Below are positions 11,801 through 60,389 of a DNA stretch of 64,000 bases, one piece after another; the first letter of the stretch is position 1; every line of letters starts with the position of its first letter. The DNA lies in contig NMRA01000121.1 of the NCBI GenBank assembly GCA_002633005.1, positions 692,501-756,500 of the forward strand, in the 5' to 3' direction. The notes beneath the pieces were generated by a model, which was not told the DNA's origin, did no database searches, and saw only the letters and a program-made list of their open reading frames with translations. The position numbers and the translations under genes are program-made. This DNA is from Phoronis australis (taxonomy: Eukaryota > Phoronida > Phoronidae).

Positions 11801-12969
11801 AATTTTTTCTGGGTTTGGAAAGAACGTACTTTATTGCTTTCAGACCAGGCTTTACAAGTTGGCTTGTCATGGCATGTCATCTTATTTGCCTAGCATGGTC
11901 TCTAAATAATAAGGAGTTTTCAGTAGTTCACAGGACCGAGAACAGCTTCTCATTTGAATGAGGAACATATTGAGACCAACTGTATAGCGATAAATGGTCT
12001 TTAAGTCGGAATGCAGGTTGATAGCCACTTTCATCCCTAGTCATATGGTGTAGCATCCTAGTTTCTTGTTGTATTCCCAGCTGACCCCAACAGTGTACCA
12101 AGTCTCAGTGCAATCCGGTTATTTAATTGTTGTTTTTGTGTCATTCATGTACAATCAGTATATATAATATATATTATATATGTTATGTAAGTAAACTGAA
12201 TTAAAATCGAAAGTTGTGTTTTGTTCTTGTGACAGGATAGTGTTGTGATGGGCGTCGTATGCAAATTAGTTTTTGTATTCAACTGCTTGTGATATTTTAA
12301 GTTTGGAAAAGTGCATTCCTACAATACTTCCTAGAATATAATGGAAGGAACTGTACAGCTGTTTCATACCAAAAGGTATTGCACATTTTTGGTAGGGACT
12401 CTGGATGATGTAACAATTTACAGTTTAAATCTCACAAGTTTTGGGCACCGTATGGCAGACAGGTGAAATTTTATGGGTCATTTTTGTAGCATCTAATAAA
12501 TGCATATGATCAAGGTCTGTGCCATAGTTATCATCAGAAAATAGTTTGAAAATTGGGGGCATTCACAACATTAGAAGACCTTGAAAAATTAAAAATCATT
12601 TTGTCTAGATTTTACCGTATTTTTAACTGCACACCTGGCCTGCAATCTGTATATGCAACAGATTCGTGAAAACGAGTCTTTGTGATATAGTCATGTGTTA
12701 CTAATGAAGCATGATATATTTCTCTCTTCTGGTAATTGTCCTGGGGACATTCTGTGCACATAGGATCTTAGTAATTTTCAGGTTAAATTGAGTGCACGTT
12801 ATCCATGCTACATTAAAAAGCCTGTGGTTAGCTTTGCTTAGCTTGTCTAGACAGGGTAATTTGTTTCAGCTGAGATGAACATATTGAAGGGACTACAGGC
12901 TCAGATGTCTGTCTGTGTGTCCGTTAAAAAGGTCTAAAATTGAGTTACAACAATATTTAAGTTGAACAT
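8893..12969 (+). other. Probable 3' UTR / downstream flank of the MEP-1-like gene
   Basis: About 4 kb of AT-rich sequence with no convincing coding exon on either strand. The short frames at 9523-9744 (-), 9945-10157 (-) and 11665-11961 (+) lack domains and splice support. It includes repeat copy 2 (11.15-11.65 kb) and an AT palindrome near 12158-12182. The next good poly(A) signals are at 12978-12988, so a long 3' UTR is plausible but not shown. Confidence 0.4.
11145..11650. repeat. Dispersed element copy 2 (short, degraded)
   Basis: The left end resembles copy 1 (TATGTGGGCACTTATTGCCG), one weak subunit has CTGGTGGCAGTTTTGGTTTT near 11.27 kb, and a diverged right end (CTGGGTGCGCATTTCAG) lies near 11.61 kb. 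Only about one subunit survives between the ends, consistent with contraction of the tandem core. Confidence 0.6.
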
Positions 12970-12988
12970 TTTATTTAAATAAAATAAA
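12970..12988. terminator. Overlapping poly(A) signals on both strands between convergent genes
   Basis: TTTATT at 12970-12975 is AATAAA on the minus strand. AATAAA occurs on the plus strand at 12978-12983 and again at 12983-12988. The site sits between the converging MEP-1-like gene (+) and CFAP90 (-), so one 19-bp stretch could end both transcripts. CFAP90 would then have a 3' UTR of about 1.65 kb. Confidence 0.45.
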
Positions 12989-14621
12989 CATTTAAAAAAG
13001 CAGAAAGGAGCACAATTTAGTTCCAAAACTGATTACAAATGATACAACGATCAAAGTTAGAGCAACTACACTGATTCTGACAAAAATGATCCATGAACAA
13101 GAAAAAAGGTGACTAAATGGAAACCAGCTTTGTTGCTCCAATAAAAGCACAACTGTTGCAATTTTCACGAGTACAGATGTATTTTTTACCTCATCCCCAA
13201 AAAGTTGTTTTTATATACATCTTGATTTATGTACACCTTATGCTTGAAACCCTCAATGTCAAAAAGTGGTGCTTTTTGTTGTTAGAGCCAATACATTAAG
13301 CAATTATTTTTTGCATTTGCACATGTTATTCTTACCATGTCAAAAGTTTGGTACACAACAGTTAAGAGACAATGCTAATTTGCATGGAAATTTTCTATGA
13401 AAATGATTCTAAAGAAACAATTGTACACAGTGACAAAATACATGCAAAGTTACAACAATGAGCTGAAGCCAATGTCTAGTCAGTGTACTCAGAACTCGAC
13501 AGCTTGTATCTTGTATACAAGTCAAAATGTGAATACCAGAAATTGTTTAAGTATGAATCACAAGTCGACTTCAGTGTGAACATGAATATTTAGCAGTAGA
13601 ATCTAATCAAATCCGAAAATGGATCTTATAGGAGGATCTGATTGAGTATGTAACAAATCTATAATTATGAGCTGTTCACTGAATGTCAATTCCCGAATTA
13701 ATTAGTAATTCCTTGCTAGTTTAATATTCTTCGATTACCATTATTAAATTAACTGATATTCATATCTAAATCAAAGTGACATTTGAATGCATTCTGAGAA
13801 TTTTTTCTTGGTAAGTTTTCTGGTTGTAATGGAAAGTATGTTAGCAGGCAACTGAAATGATGATCTGTGTAATCATGATGTCAATTACTGACGAGCAAAA
13901 ATTCAAGACTTACTCTGCAAAAGTACTGGCTACGAATCTTAATGGTCAACATGTTTAAAAATTGCAAGAAAATTTATGCCAAACTTATAGTTCTGATCCA
14001 GCCTGTCAATGAATCCATGAACCAAAACAACTGAATAAAACTAAACCATTAATACAAGCATATGTGGTATGGATACCAGTGGAATGCAGACATACAAACG
14101 AACAAAAAGCCATTAAGTAAAATTTAAAACATTTCTGTAAGATGCGGCTGCGTGTTTTGTTTCTTGCCCACTGTGACTTAACATTCTCAGATTTATGGTG
14201 CTTCTCTTCCCCAAAGTTTTCCTATCTTGCATCAGTGTAAAAGTACACAACCATTCAGTCTCTTCCCTGTCAGTGGATTAAAGTCGAATTTGTACAGAGG
14301 TGGGGTTCGGCTTACCCAAAGCAACTCCTTAGATACGGAACTGAAGACAACAGTATTTATGAGAACTGAGGACACTGCCACCCAGACATCGACATCAGAA
14401 TTCACGTATTAAGTCCTTTACTAATGATCCAAGAATGAAAAATCATCCGATCATACTTTCTTGTTAAAACTCATCAAGAGCAACCAAACATCCATCGCTC
14501 CATTGTGACCAATGCATACAAAATTGGTCACTGATCGAAATGTTTTCATCTGCAGACGCACTATATCCAAGGCTCCTGACTGACAGCAAAGACTGGCGTG
14601 ACAAGGACACATGCATATTTC
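12989..14621 (-). other. Probable CFAP90 3' UTR / flank
   Basis: AT-rich sequence with no coding exon recognised on either strand. The small plus-strand frames at 13117-13299, 13397-13579 and 14227-14412 have no supporting features. It is assigned to the CFAP90 transcript only because the next minus-strand AATAAA that I noted is at 12970-12975. Confidence 0.35.
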
Positions 14622-17600
14622 TCATAGATTCTGATCAGGTGTTTCCTTAATATTAATGTTGTTTCTCCTGTAGAACTCTGTCTGTACATGGGCAACGCGA
14701 ACATGTTTCCTTGTAGGTGGATCTAAGTCGTCCTCCAGATCTTCCTTCAGCTTATGTCCATACACAGAGGATGCAAGAGTGGGAACTACTTTTATTCTTT
14801 CCTAAAAAAAAACAAAGCCATGTCACAAGTTTAATTTTTGAGAGTTTTTTTGCTCTTGAAAGTATGTAACCTTTTAATGCATCACTGTCATGTCCAGCTA
14901 ATTAAAATTTAAACAATGTTTTGCAAAATCCAACTGCTCTCTGTTAATTGGCCAAATTATGTTGCACACACCCACCAGGAGGAACAATAGCAACATTAAA
15001 CAAATGTTTTAGGTTGTAATAGTCACATTTCGAATCTATTGTAAAAATCTAATCACATGTGCTTATTTAATTTTCATGAAGTATTCAAATACTGTTATTT
15101 GCTAACTTTCAAAACGAAAATTTATTATCGCTGGCCCCAAGGTGTTTATGATGGCTTCAGTCATTAGAGAGCGATAACATGATTAACTTGAAGCGATGTA
15201 ATTAACCACAACAGCATGGTGTCTTTGATCTGAACAAGCAAATTCCGGTCGAGTTGCCCAATCTTGACCACTAAGGGCGTCAATGTAAGATTCTTTTCAT
15301 GTATAAAACAGAATACAGTAGATCTGAACTATATACACAGTTAAACCCGGAAGATTATTTTCATGGGCAAAAGAAACAAAAAACAGTGGTTTAGCCCTAC
15401 TTCATCATTGACTGTGAGTCCCTTTGACTTGGCATGCTCTCTGTCACACCGGTGAAGTTTGTTGTTGTAATCTAGTTGTTGATGAAACATTCTGTCAAAC
15501 GTAGAACTGGAGTACCGCTCCTGGAAATGGACAGAGAATAAAACATACTTTACTCATGAACTTGATATTGTTATTTATGAATTTACCGGTATGTACTTTT
15601 CTTACCTATTAATTACAGTACAAGGCAAAAGTATTCCTACAAAATGACCCGCAATTCTTTGTCATAGCAGATGGACGGAAGCTGAATTCCTTGTCAGTAC
15701 ATCTTCCTTCGTGACCCAAGAATGCTGAAGGGTAATTAACATTAAAGTTGGCAAAACATACTGGTAAATTGATGATTATATAATGCATGGTTCAAATCTC
15801 GTGTGGAAAACAGGAAATGATGCTCATGGGGTGAATGACAGAACAGCTGCTCCCAAACGGTAATTGCACAGATCGGGTCTTCAGCAATCTAGAGTCCTGT
15901 GGTTTTCCCAGTTGTGGTTCCTGATTTTCTGAGTTTATTTCATATATTTCACTATTGGCCAACATCAATGTCTATATTAAGTAAAGTTCAAGTAAGGCAT
16001 GAATCCATTTTGTTATTGGAATTTTGCTACCTTAATAGTTATTACCAGTCATTTTTGCTGTCATTATGTGAAAAAGGTATTTTGTCTGATTACTTTTGTC
16101 TTGTACAGTATTTAACAAACGACACGAGATGGAATCATAAAAGCATTCAAAGACATAACTCAATTTTCTTGTTTTCCTCTTTATACCTTTATTTTTAAGA
16201 ACAACCAATAGTTCTCTATAGCTGCACTTACTCGTACCTGTGCCAGACAAAGTGGTGCACTCCTGATCGACTATAGACACAAAAGTTTATTGGTCAACTT
16301 TCGGGATTAATATCACAGCTAAAATTATCTGCCAAAAGTCATCAGTTTAAGTCAACATAACCAGTATTGCCGTGAAACGTTGCCATATGGCACTGAGTTA
16401 TTGCTCTACATCGAACAAAAATTTGCTGATGCAGCTATCTTTATAACAACCAGACTTGTGCAAATCCTTTGAGGCAGCAATTTTGTACCATTCTCCTGGA
16501 GGGTAAAATTCAAGAAATTTCCACTATCATGATCTAATTTTAGAACTGCGTTCAATTAACTTGTCTATTACATAGGCGGATTTAGGGGGGGGGGCCCGGG
16601 CCCCCCCCCCCTTGGCTGCCGCAAAAAAATAAAACAGCAAGAGCGTAGGGAAATGTTGAGTTTATTAATTTGCCCCGGTAATTAAGATTGTACGGATGAA
16701 AAAAGATTTAAATCATGCAGTTTTAGTGTTGGGGGGGGCTCAGATCCAGTTTCAAGCGTCAAATTCGGAACACGGCGCATTCGCAATGGAACTATGGCTA
16801 AGTGTAGGCTCTCCCGCGATATCCCAGGGGACCAGCAGTGGCGCTGCGCAATACGACTCCGTTTCCGTCGTCTGCTCCACTGTGCAATGGACCACAAACA
16901 AGTACATCTCTTAGTTTCTTTTTGTTTGAGAAATTGTGGTGGTGTAGTGGTAAAGCACGCGCGTCCTATCAGCCAGGTCATGAGTTCGAGTCTGTGAAAC
17001 TCGCAATTTTTCCTGTGTGACACCTTCTCCGTGTGTGTGTGTGTGTTTCTTTTTTCCTTTTTTTCTTGGATAATACATCAGAAATCAAGGAAAATGCTTG
17101 ATTGTTAGAGGAAAAAACAGAAAAATTTCCTGGGCGGGAGGGGGGCAATACAGTCGTGGTTTGAGCAAATACTTACAGCCGGACAAAGTCACGTGTTGCC
17201 CCCCCCCCCTTGTGATATCCTAGATCCGACACTGTGTTAGAACACAATACTGTGGTTAAGCTGGTCAGAGCTGAGTCACTCACAGGAATCAACAGACGAA
17301 AATGAAGTCTAATTTCCGCTCTGAAATATGCCGTTTACAATGGTACGTAAACTGAATGTCGGAAATTCCCGATTGTTTATCTGAAATTTATAGTTGACGC
17401 CGAGTTGACTAATTTACAATGGCTGCTCTACACGTTCGGTCAGTGGGCACACTAACTAACCCATTAAGTTTTACTGTAGCAGGCCTACCGTTTTATCACT
17501 GTTGAAAGCATTGCGTTCCCTAGGACAGTCTCTACTCGGCGGGACAAAGGCGAAAGCAGAAAGCTCACATGGCCTTCCATGTAGAACAAACGAGTCAGTT

Positions 17601-17677
17601 TCAGTCTGTACGTGAATCTTGTTCTCAAACTGCGCCCCAGTCGCAACATCCATTGTCGATCGAAGTCTATGAAACAC
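14622..17677 (-). CDS. CFAP90: Cilia- and flagella-associated protein 90 (C5orf49 orthologue), three exons
   Basis: Exons on the minus strand: 17677-17489, 15520-15401 and 14801-14622. Both introns are phase 0 with proper GT/AG ends, giving 162 aa against about 147 in human. Exon 1 carries the family's N-terminal motif ([13 protein letters not shown]). Exon 2 carries the signature [20 protein letters not shown]. Exon 3 has [10 protein letters not shown] and [15 protein letters not shown], matching the recalled human segments LTSSVYGKRI and ANHVQADFYRKNDI. The stop is TGA at 14624-14622. A second in-frame ATG at 17653 could be the start. The family is linked to axonemes of motile cilia. It is divergent from RSPRY1 and convergent with the MEP-1-like gene. 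A lone RFX-like half site (GTTGCTAGG) near 17707 is weak evidence for ciliary regulation. The other frames in exon 1 are shadows. Confidence 0.9.
16573..17234. mobile_element. Repeat element in CFAP90 intron 1 bounded by inverted CGGATYTAG ends
   Basis: The left end TAGGCGGATTTAGGGG and the right end CCTAGATCCGACACTG are related in inverted orientation, each next to a long G or C run. Inside are the tRNA-like stretch at 16937-17000 and a (GT)n run near 17031-17046. Ends of the form 'GGCGGATCCAGGGGG' are common on invertebrate interspersed repeats. The exact class (MITE or SINE-bearing composite) is not determined. Confidence 0.6.
16937..17000 (+). repeat. tRNA-derived SINE-like promoter region
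   Basis: An A-box TGGTGTAGTGG (16940-16950) is followed about 30 bp later by a B-box-like GAGTTCGAGTC (16982-16992). Spacing and motifs fit an RNA polymerase III internal promoter, but there is no full cloverleaf, so it is read as a SINE head rather than a tRNA gene. Confidence 0.55.
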
Positions 17678-19351
17678 TTATCAAGCCTACAGAGTTCTCT
17701 ACTGCTGTTGCTAGGAGGCGTGTAACAAGTGCCCGTAGTTCGGTAATTACCGTAACAATCCGTCATCCCCGAAAACTAAATTGTCGATATTTAACAAACA
17801 TCGCATCATTCAAAAAACATAATTGTTTGCTTTTGTACCTTTTTGTACCAATTTATGAACTTTTATCAAAATATGAAAATTCTAAATCAAAACATTTCTA
17901 TTCAATATGGTGGATAGTTGGGCGGAAGCATTGAATGTCAGAGCAAGAAAATACACACGTACGGAAGTCAGTCAGCTGGTTCCCAGATGTCATTTCAATC
18001 ACTAGTAATTGTTGTATAGAAGCTCTTGTCAGTTGGTTAGTGTTCATGTCTTCTGTTTCATTGGCATCTAAACTTAAATTGAGGACTGAGACAAATTCAG
18101 GGCCAGGCCATGGCATGGGCTAGTAGTAGTAGGCAATGATCGCCTCTGTTGGCCCGAACCAGAGGCGATGTAGCTCCTATAGGCGCTCTGTACGCCGGAA
18201 GCTTTTCGGCGAATTATGCCTCGCACCGACTAAACCATCAAAGTTACGTTGTTATAAATACCTTTTGCGCATAGAGGAACACCTTAGCTTATCTTTCTAT
18301 TTTTTAACGGTATGAAAATGGAAAACCCGAAAGTTTCCATTTTCTTTATCCTTATTCCATTATACAATTTGTTGCTCTTTTGTCATCTTTTTAATGGTCT
18401 TTTAAATAATCACAAGTGTATGGCTAGTACTGATGACGAATTCAAGCTGGCAGTAAAGGTCCAAACACCATGGTTAATGGAATGCGATCAGTTTTTATGT
18501 ACTGAAAATGCATTTTCCAGTGTAACTACCTAGATAGCCTTCCTCATGTTGATGGCTTTGACCAATACTCAAAACACTCAAAACTGAAAAAATCCGTTGT
18601 TTTTTGTCATTGTATCAGAAATCACCCAAAGTTCATGAATTGATGTTGACAAGCTGATGTAATGTTAATTTATAGATCATAAACAATTGTAGTCTATGGG
18701 CCCTTGAAGACGGCAAGTTTTAATGATATCCGTGATAAAGCATGATTTTTGTTGCGTGACTACAAACATTATAGGTACTTTTCCATGTGCGTAGTGTTTC
18801 TTATCTGACCAAGAATTTTGAAATATATATAGTTTCATTGGTGCAAGCTCAGTATTGCATAAAATATTTTAAAAACGTGACCCTTATTGCAGAAGTGATT
18901 AAATCATATTTTGGCCAAATCGTAGAAAAAAAATTAAAAATGAGTGCAACTGCGTAGATTTTTATGTTTTGCTTTTATCGCTAAAGCATTTTTCAGGCAT
19001 AGTCTGTCTCACCAGCAGAGCTCTGTTGCTTTGAATCTATGGTAGTTTGCTGTGTTAGTGTATAAGGAATGGGTTATTGTTAACTGTATCTGTTGCAGCA
19101 CCATACTTTTCTAAGGTTTGAAAGGTTATGGTTAGATGCTGACTAGGTTTTTGTAAACACCTTTGTATTTGTCTTGCTTTTGTGAAAAAAACAATCTAAA
19201 AAAGAAACAGAACTGAAATTGAAAAGTTGTGAACTGAGTCTGGCCAGGTAGTCTTGTCATATTGAAGAGTTACTGTTTTACAGTTCATCAATTTGTTTTA
19301 ATAGTCATAGAGTGAAAGAGTTTATCAGTTCCAAGTATTGTTTTGCTAGCT

Positions 19352-20030
19352 GTCTATCGTATTACCCAGAATATAAGGCCATTGCCTTATAATAGTAGAG
19401 TATGGTCTTATACTCGAATATAAGGCCATGGACTTATATAAAAATAATTGCAGGCAATCTGGTACATGTTTGACCTGATGTGTGCAGGTCGCGCAGGTGG
19501 CTTCATTGCACTGATCACCTGGAACTATTTTTGTGCTTTATTGATATGTAGTTAAAACCGAGCTGAGGAGCTACAAATCTGACTCAAGGGTCCAGCAGTG
19601 TGGCCCTGGGGGACTCGGACCCACGACCTTGAGTAAAGGAAGCGTACCAGTACTTATCACACTAGGCCACACTGCCTCCTTCCATGGCCTTATAGTCTTG
19701 GTCATTTGCATTCTGGCATGTGTTCGGTGTTTGCCACTTTAGAATTGTCTATGCTTGTCATCCTGTTTTATGTTTGTTTTTTTTTTGTATTATTTATTTA
19801 ATATTTTATGGAATACTTTTAGCTAACATTTTTTTTGTAACAATCTTAATCATTTAACTGATAACCAAAAAATGCTAACTGGACTTATATCCGAAATAAC
19901 CAAATGGATTTATACTGGAATATAAGGCAGCGGCCTTATATTCTCGGTCATGTGCATTTTGTAGGGTTCTCAAAAAAGCATTATTTGGCCTATAAGACCA
20001 TGGCCTTATATTCTGGGTGATATGGTAGAC
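19352..20030. mobile_element. MITE-like DNA element with ~28-bp terminal inverted repeats
   Basis: The left terminus GTCTATCGTATTACCCAGAA continues into TATAAGGCC. The right terminus is its near complement, GGCCTTATATTCTGGGTGAT then ATGGTAGAC. Internal palindromes of the ATATAAGGCC/GGCCTTATA type recur near 19430, 19685 and 19925. There is no transposase frame. A tRNA-like unit sits inside (19603-19676). The element ends about 150 bp before the RSPRY1 5' UTR exon. Confidence 0.8.
19603..19676 (-). repeat. tRNA-derived SINE-like unit nested in the MITE
   Basis: On the minus strand, an A-box-like TGGCCTAGTGT (19669-19659) is followed by a B-box-like GGTCCGAGTCC (19621-19611). It lacks a clean acceptor stem, so a functional tRNA is not claimed. 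Confidence 0.6.
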
Positions 20031-20184
20031 ATATTAAGGTTCTCTGTTCACTGAGCATACCTTCTTTCACCTTCATGAATTAAGTGGCATGGCTTATGAA
20101 AATTTGTGAAATTTGACTGATGGTAGAGCCCAATTATATGACGTGTCATTGTGGTTAAATTAGTGATTAGCTGTCTTGTTTCAG

Positions 20185-20275
20185 ATATTTCGATCTTCAC
20201 TTAGGAACAGAAAACTTTAAGTGATTCAACTCATGTCCTAGCCAACTCTACAGCGACTCTCTTTAAACTCCTGTG
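20185..20275 (+). other. RSPRY1: RSPRY1 5' UTR part of first coding exon
   Basis: A pyrimidine-rich acceptor (GTCTTGTTTCAG, ending 20184) precedes the exon with the start codon. This implies a further upstream non-coding exon that I could not place. An in-frame TAA at 20264-20266 lies four codons before the ATG, which fixes the start if this exon is used. Confidence 0.6.
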
Positions 20276-57452
<37,177 letters not shown>

Positions 57453-60227
57453 CAACTACAGAGTCCTGTCACCACCGTGCAGATCTAGGCGCCCCCTTTT
57501 GGCGGTTGGTGGCAATGCAGGAGGATCATCGGCTTCAATTTACTTCGCACCAGTTTCTGGTTGAATAACATCAACAGAAAAAAGAATGAAACGGGAATTC
57601 AGACTAGTTATCGTTTAAGTCGTTTCTGCGGTAAATGTACGAAGCTTACTCAAATTATATGCGGAAAATTTTGTGCTTTGTTTAAGTGCTGTAGATCATT
57701 CTGAAGTGTAAATAACTTACAAATATAAAAACTTTGGAACTCACAGCCAGCTCTGTTTATTCTGTGTGTGTGGTCAGTGCCCCCATATGTTTGAGGCGTC
57801 ATGTCTCGTGTTAAGATGAGTCAATTAATTTCTTTAGCTATTTTGCTAAAAAAATTTGCCAAAATTGGCTTCTTTTGATTTTTTCAAAGACTGGCTACAG
57901 TGCTGCAAATAACTAAGATATGTATTTATGACAGTCGTGCTGTACAAACTCGGCTAATAGTCAAGTTGGATTGTTTAATGTTACTTCACTCTTGAAGCTT
58001 TTGTCAAAATTAAATTTCTGGCTTCGTATTTTGTGCTTTATACAATGTGAAGAATCATCAGTGACTGATAAACTTTGACCTATTTATGGTTTGTGATTTG
58101 CGGAATGTCAGTCATGCAGGCCAACTGTTGGCTAGAGATTTTGGTCTACTTTCTCCTAGTGTCTTCATTAGTTGATTTCATTCTGCTTTGGATAACTGGT
58201 ATCCTATAATCTACTGAGTCATCTGTCTATCTGCAAAAAGTTCATTTGAAGAACCCTGCTTGTAATATACCACCAGTCCTTTGCTAGTTGGATGTTTGCC
58301 AAAAGTTCAAATTTTTGTAAATCCTTAGCATCAGTGTAATTACAAAGGTCAGAATTAAGCAGTACTCCTGACAATAAAATGAAAGGTGGCTGAGAGCTCA
58401 AGGTGAGAGTCTGTCATCTAGGCTACCCTGATTCACAAGTTGGCCACAAGGTGACACTAGCACGTTACTCACAGAATCATGAGATATTAAACCTTGTTTC
58501 ACTGGCAGTTACAACTTGAAGTTTCTTGTCTTTGAGATTTTAATGTTTAACAACTTTGAGTCAATTTTCTACTGTGTTAATAATATGTGTTTGTGTTGAT
58601 CATTGCTTTGTGTATATGAGGTTACCACAAACTGTGTTATGTATTTTACGGCCTCATCAATGTGGGTGTGATAATTCATAGCTTTGTTTACTTTTCTGTG
58701 AACAATGACTTAATTTCATTGGATTGAATGTACATACCACTAGCATATCCAGCTACCAGTAAAACTACCTCCAGGTAACAACCACTCACCACAGAGCCCA
58801 TGATTTCATTGGTTGTTAGATTGTACCAGTGCTTCAATTGTGGTTTCTGACTTTTGCCAACTATAGTGGACAAAGTGCAAGAAACGTAGGAAGAGAGTAC
58901 TATGCTGCTGCAACCTTTGGAAACCTTTCTTAACTTTATTGTTTATGTCACCGTTTCCGTGTAATCTTTGGAAGGTTGATTCTGAAGTAAGCCAATGACC
59001 TCACATTTTCTGTCGTGTTACTAGTTGATTTTCTGGCAGTGTGCGTCAGGTATAACTGTTGATTTGACTAGTGATTGGTCGGGTTTTGTTGTAATTTTAT
59101 GCAAATCATGTTTGGTGACTCTGTCATTTGTTGTTAATTTATAAATCGAAAGTGTAACTTTTGGAATTTTCTTACAACATGCCTCAGGGTGTCTTGTTGT
59201 CATGGTAACATGTATGCCTCAGGATATGTTGCTGTTATGGTAATGTGTACCATAAGACATAGGATAGTTGTTGGTCTTTTGGTTGCTTGATCACTTGAAG
59301 GAGTATGTTCTTTTTACTGGTTAGTGCATAATTGAACATGATAGCAATGACCCAAGAATGTTTTTACTGAATAAAATTTCCAAATTTTGGACCCCAGTAT
59401 TCAAGTAGAAATTGAATTATCTTGATACTGAAGATTGGGAATTGGAAATTTTGCCATTCATTATTTTTCTCATAAAATTGGGCACTGTGATTTGTGGCAA
59501 TAGAGTCTGAAAACTGACTTGATAGTTAATAAGTTGGCAAAAATAGCCGCAGTGCAACATTTTTAAGTAAAATATCAGTTGTTGTTGATCTTAATTATGT
59601 AATTTGGGATGGCCATTAAAATTTGGTACGAGCTCCAACCTTGAGCATAACAATTAATTTGTTACTATCCTCAACCGAAATTTTTTTACAGTGTTTGTTG
59701 GTGGTATTGTTAGACATAAACAAGGTCTACAGGAGCAGTAAAACTTATTACCTTTTGGCACCGAATACTTTTATCATAGGATGGCACTGTAAACTTTATT
59801 ATTGCCTACAGCTGAGTTGAGGTACTAAGTGGTGTCATTTCATCCTCCAGTTTATATTCTGCCAAACAAAAGATATATTTTTGCACATGTTATGCAGTAT
59901 TCAGGAGCAATTGTGACACCAAACACAATGACTGATGAGTTCACTTCACTGGCAGAAAAATACATCCATTTTGCTAGTTGTTGAGAATGTTTATTAGTAA
60001 TACACTAGTAGTAAACGTGGTTAACTAGTAAAATTCATGTTGTGCCTTTTCCTGTCTCACTTTTTTCCTTTATTAGGAATTAATTTGTTCCCAACCATTT
60101 GTATGACTAGTGTGCAGTTTGAGGAACATTCCCTAGGTGGAGCTAGTTCTCAAGATTGAATTTCAATCCAACTAAAAAAATCTGGAGGCAATAAGGGGTG
60201 TTGAGTGTGGGACAGGTGACTGTCCTA
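57453..60227. other. RSPRY1 3' UTR and downstream flank, no gene recognised
   Basis: Downstream of the TGA. Candidate poly(A) signals are the variant AATATA at 57722-57727 and a canonical AATAAA at 58373-58378; others follow (e.g. 59370). Short frames on both strands show no domain. Confidence 0.45.
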
Positions 60228-60389
60228 TTACCTCCTGATGTGGTACTGGTGACTGTACCTCCTGATGTGGTACTGGTGACTGTACCTCCTGATGTGGTAC
60301 TGGTGACTGTACCTCCTGATGTGGTACTGGTGACTGTACCTCCTGATGTGGTACTGGTGACTGTACCTCCTGATGTGGTACTGGTGACT
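60228..60389. repeat. 27-bp minisatellite, six units
   Basis: Six nearly identical 27-bp units (ACCTCCTGATGTGGTACTGG then TGACTGT). As the unit is a multiple of three, both strands stay open: VPPDVVLVT on plus and TSTTSGGTV on minus. No start context or splice sites support translation. Confidence 0.95.

Larger units (their letters stand above)
17678..20184. promoter_or_regulatory. Intergenic region between divergent CFAP90 and RSPRY1
   Basis: The two coding starts are 2.6 kb apart and point away from each other, so this stretch should contain both promoters. No TATA box or CpG island could be placed with confidence. It holds the MITE at 19352-20030. Open frames at 17569-17934 and 18312-18533 (+) are not supported as genes. 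Confidence 0.4.

Noticed and set aside
17485-17934. Open frames on both strands overlapping CFAP90 exon 1
   Set aside because: They are alternative-frame shadows; only the frame ending KT at 17489 joins in phase to CFAP90 exon 2.
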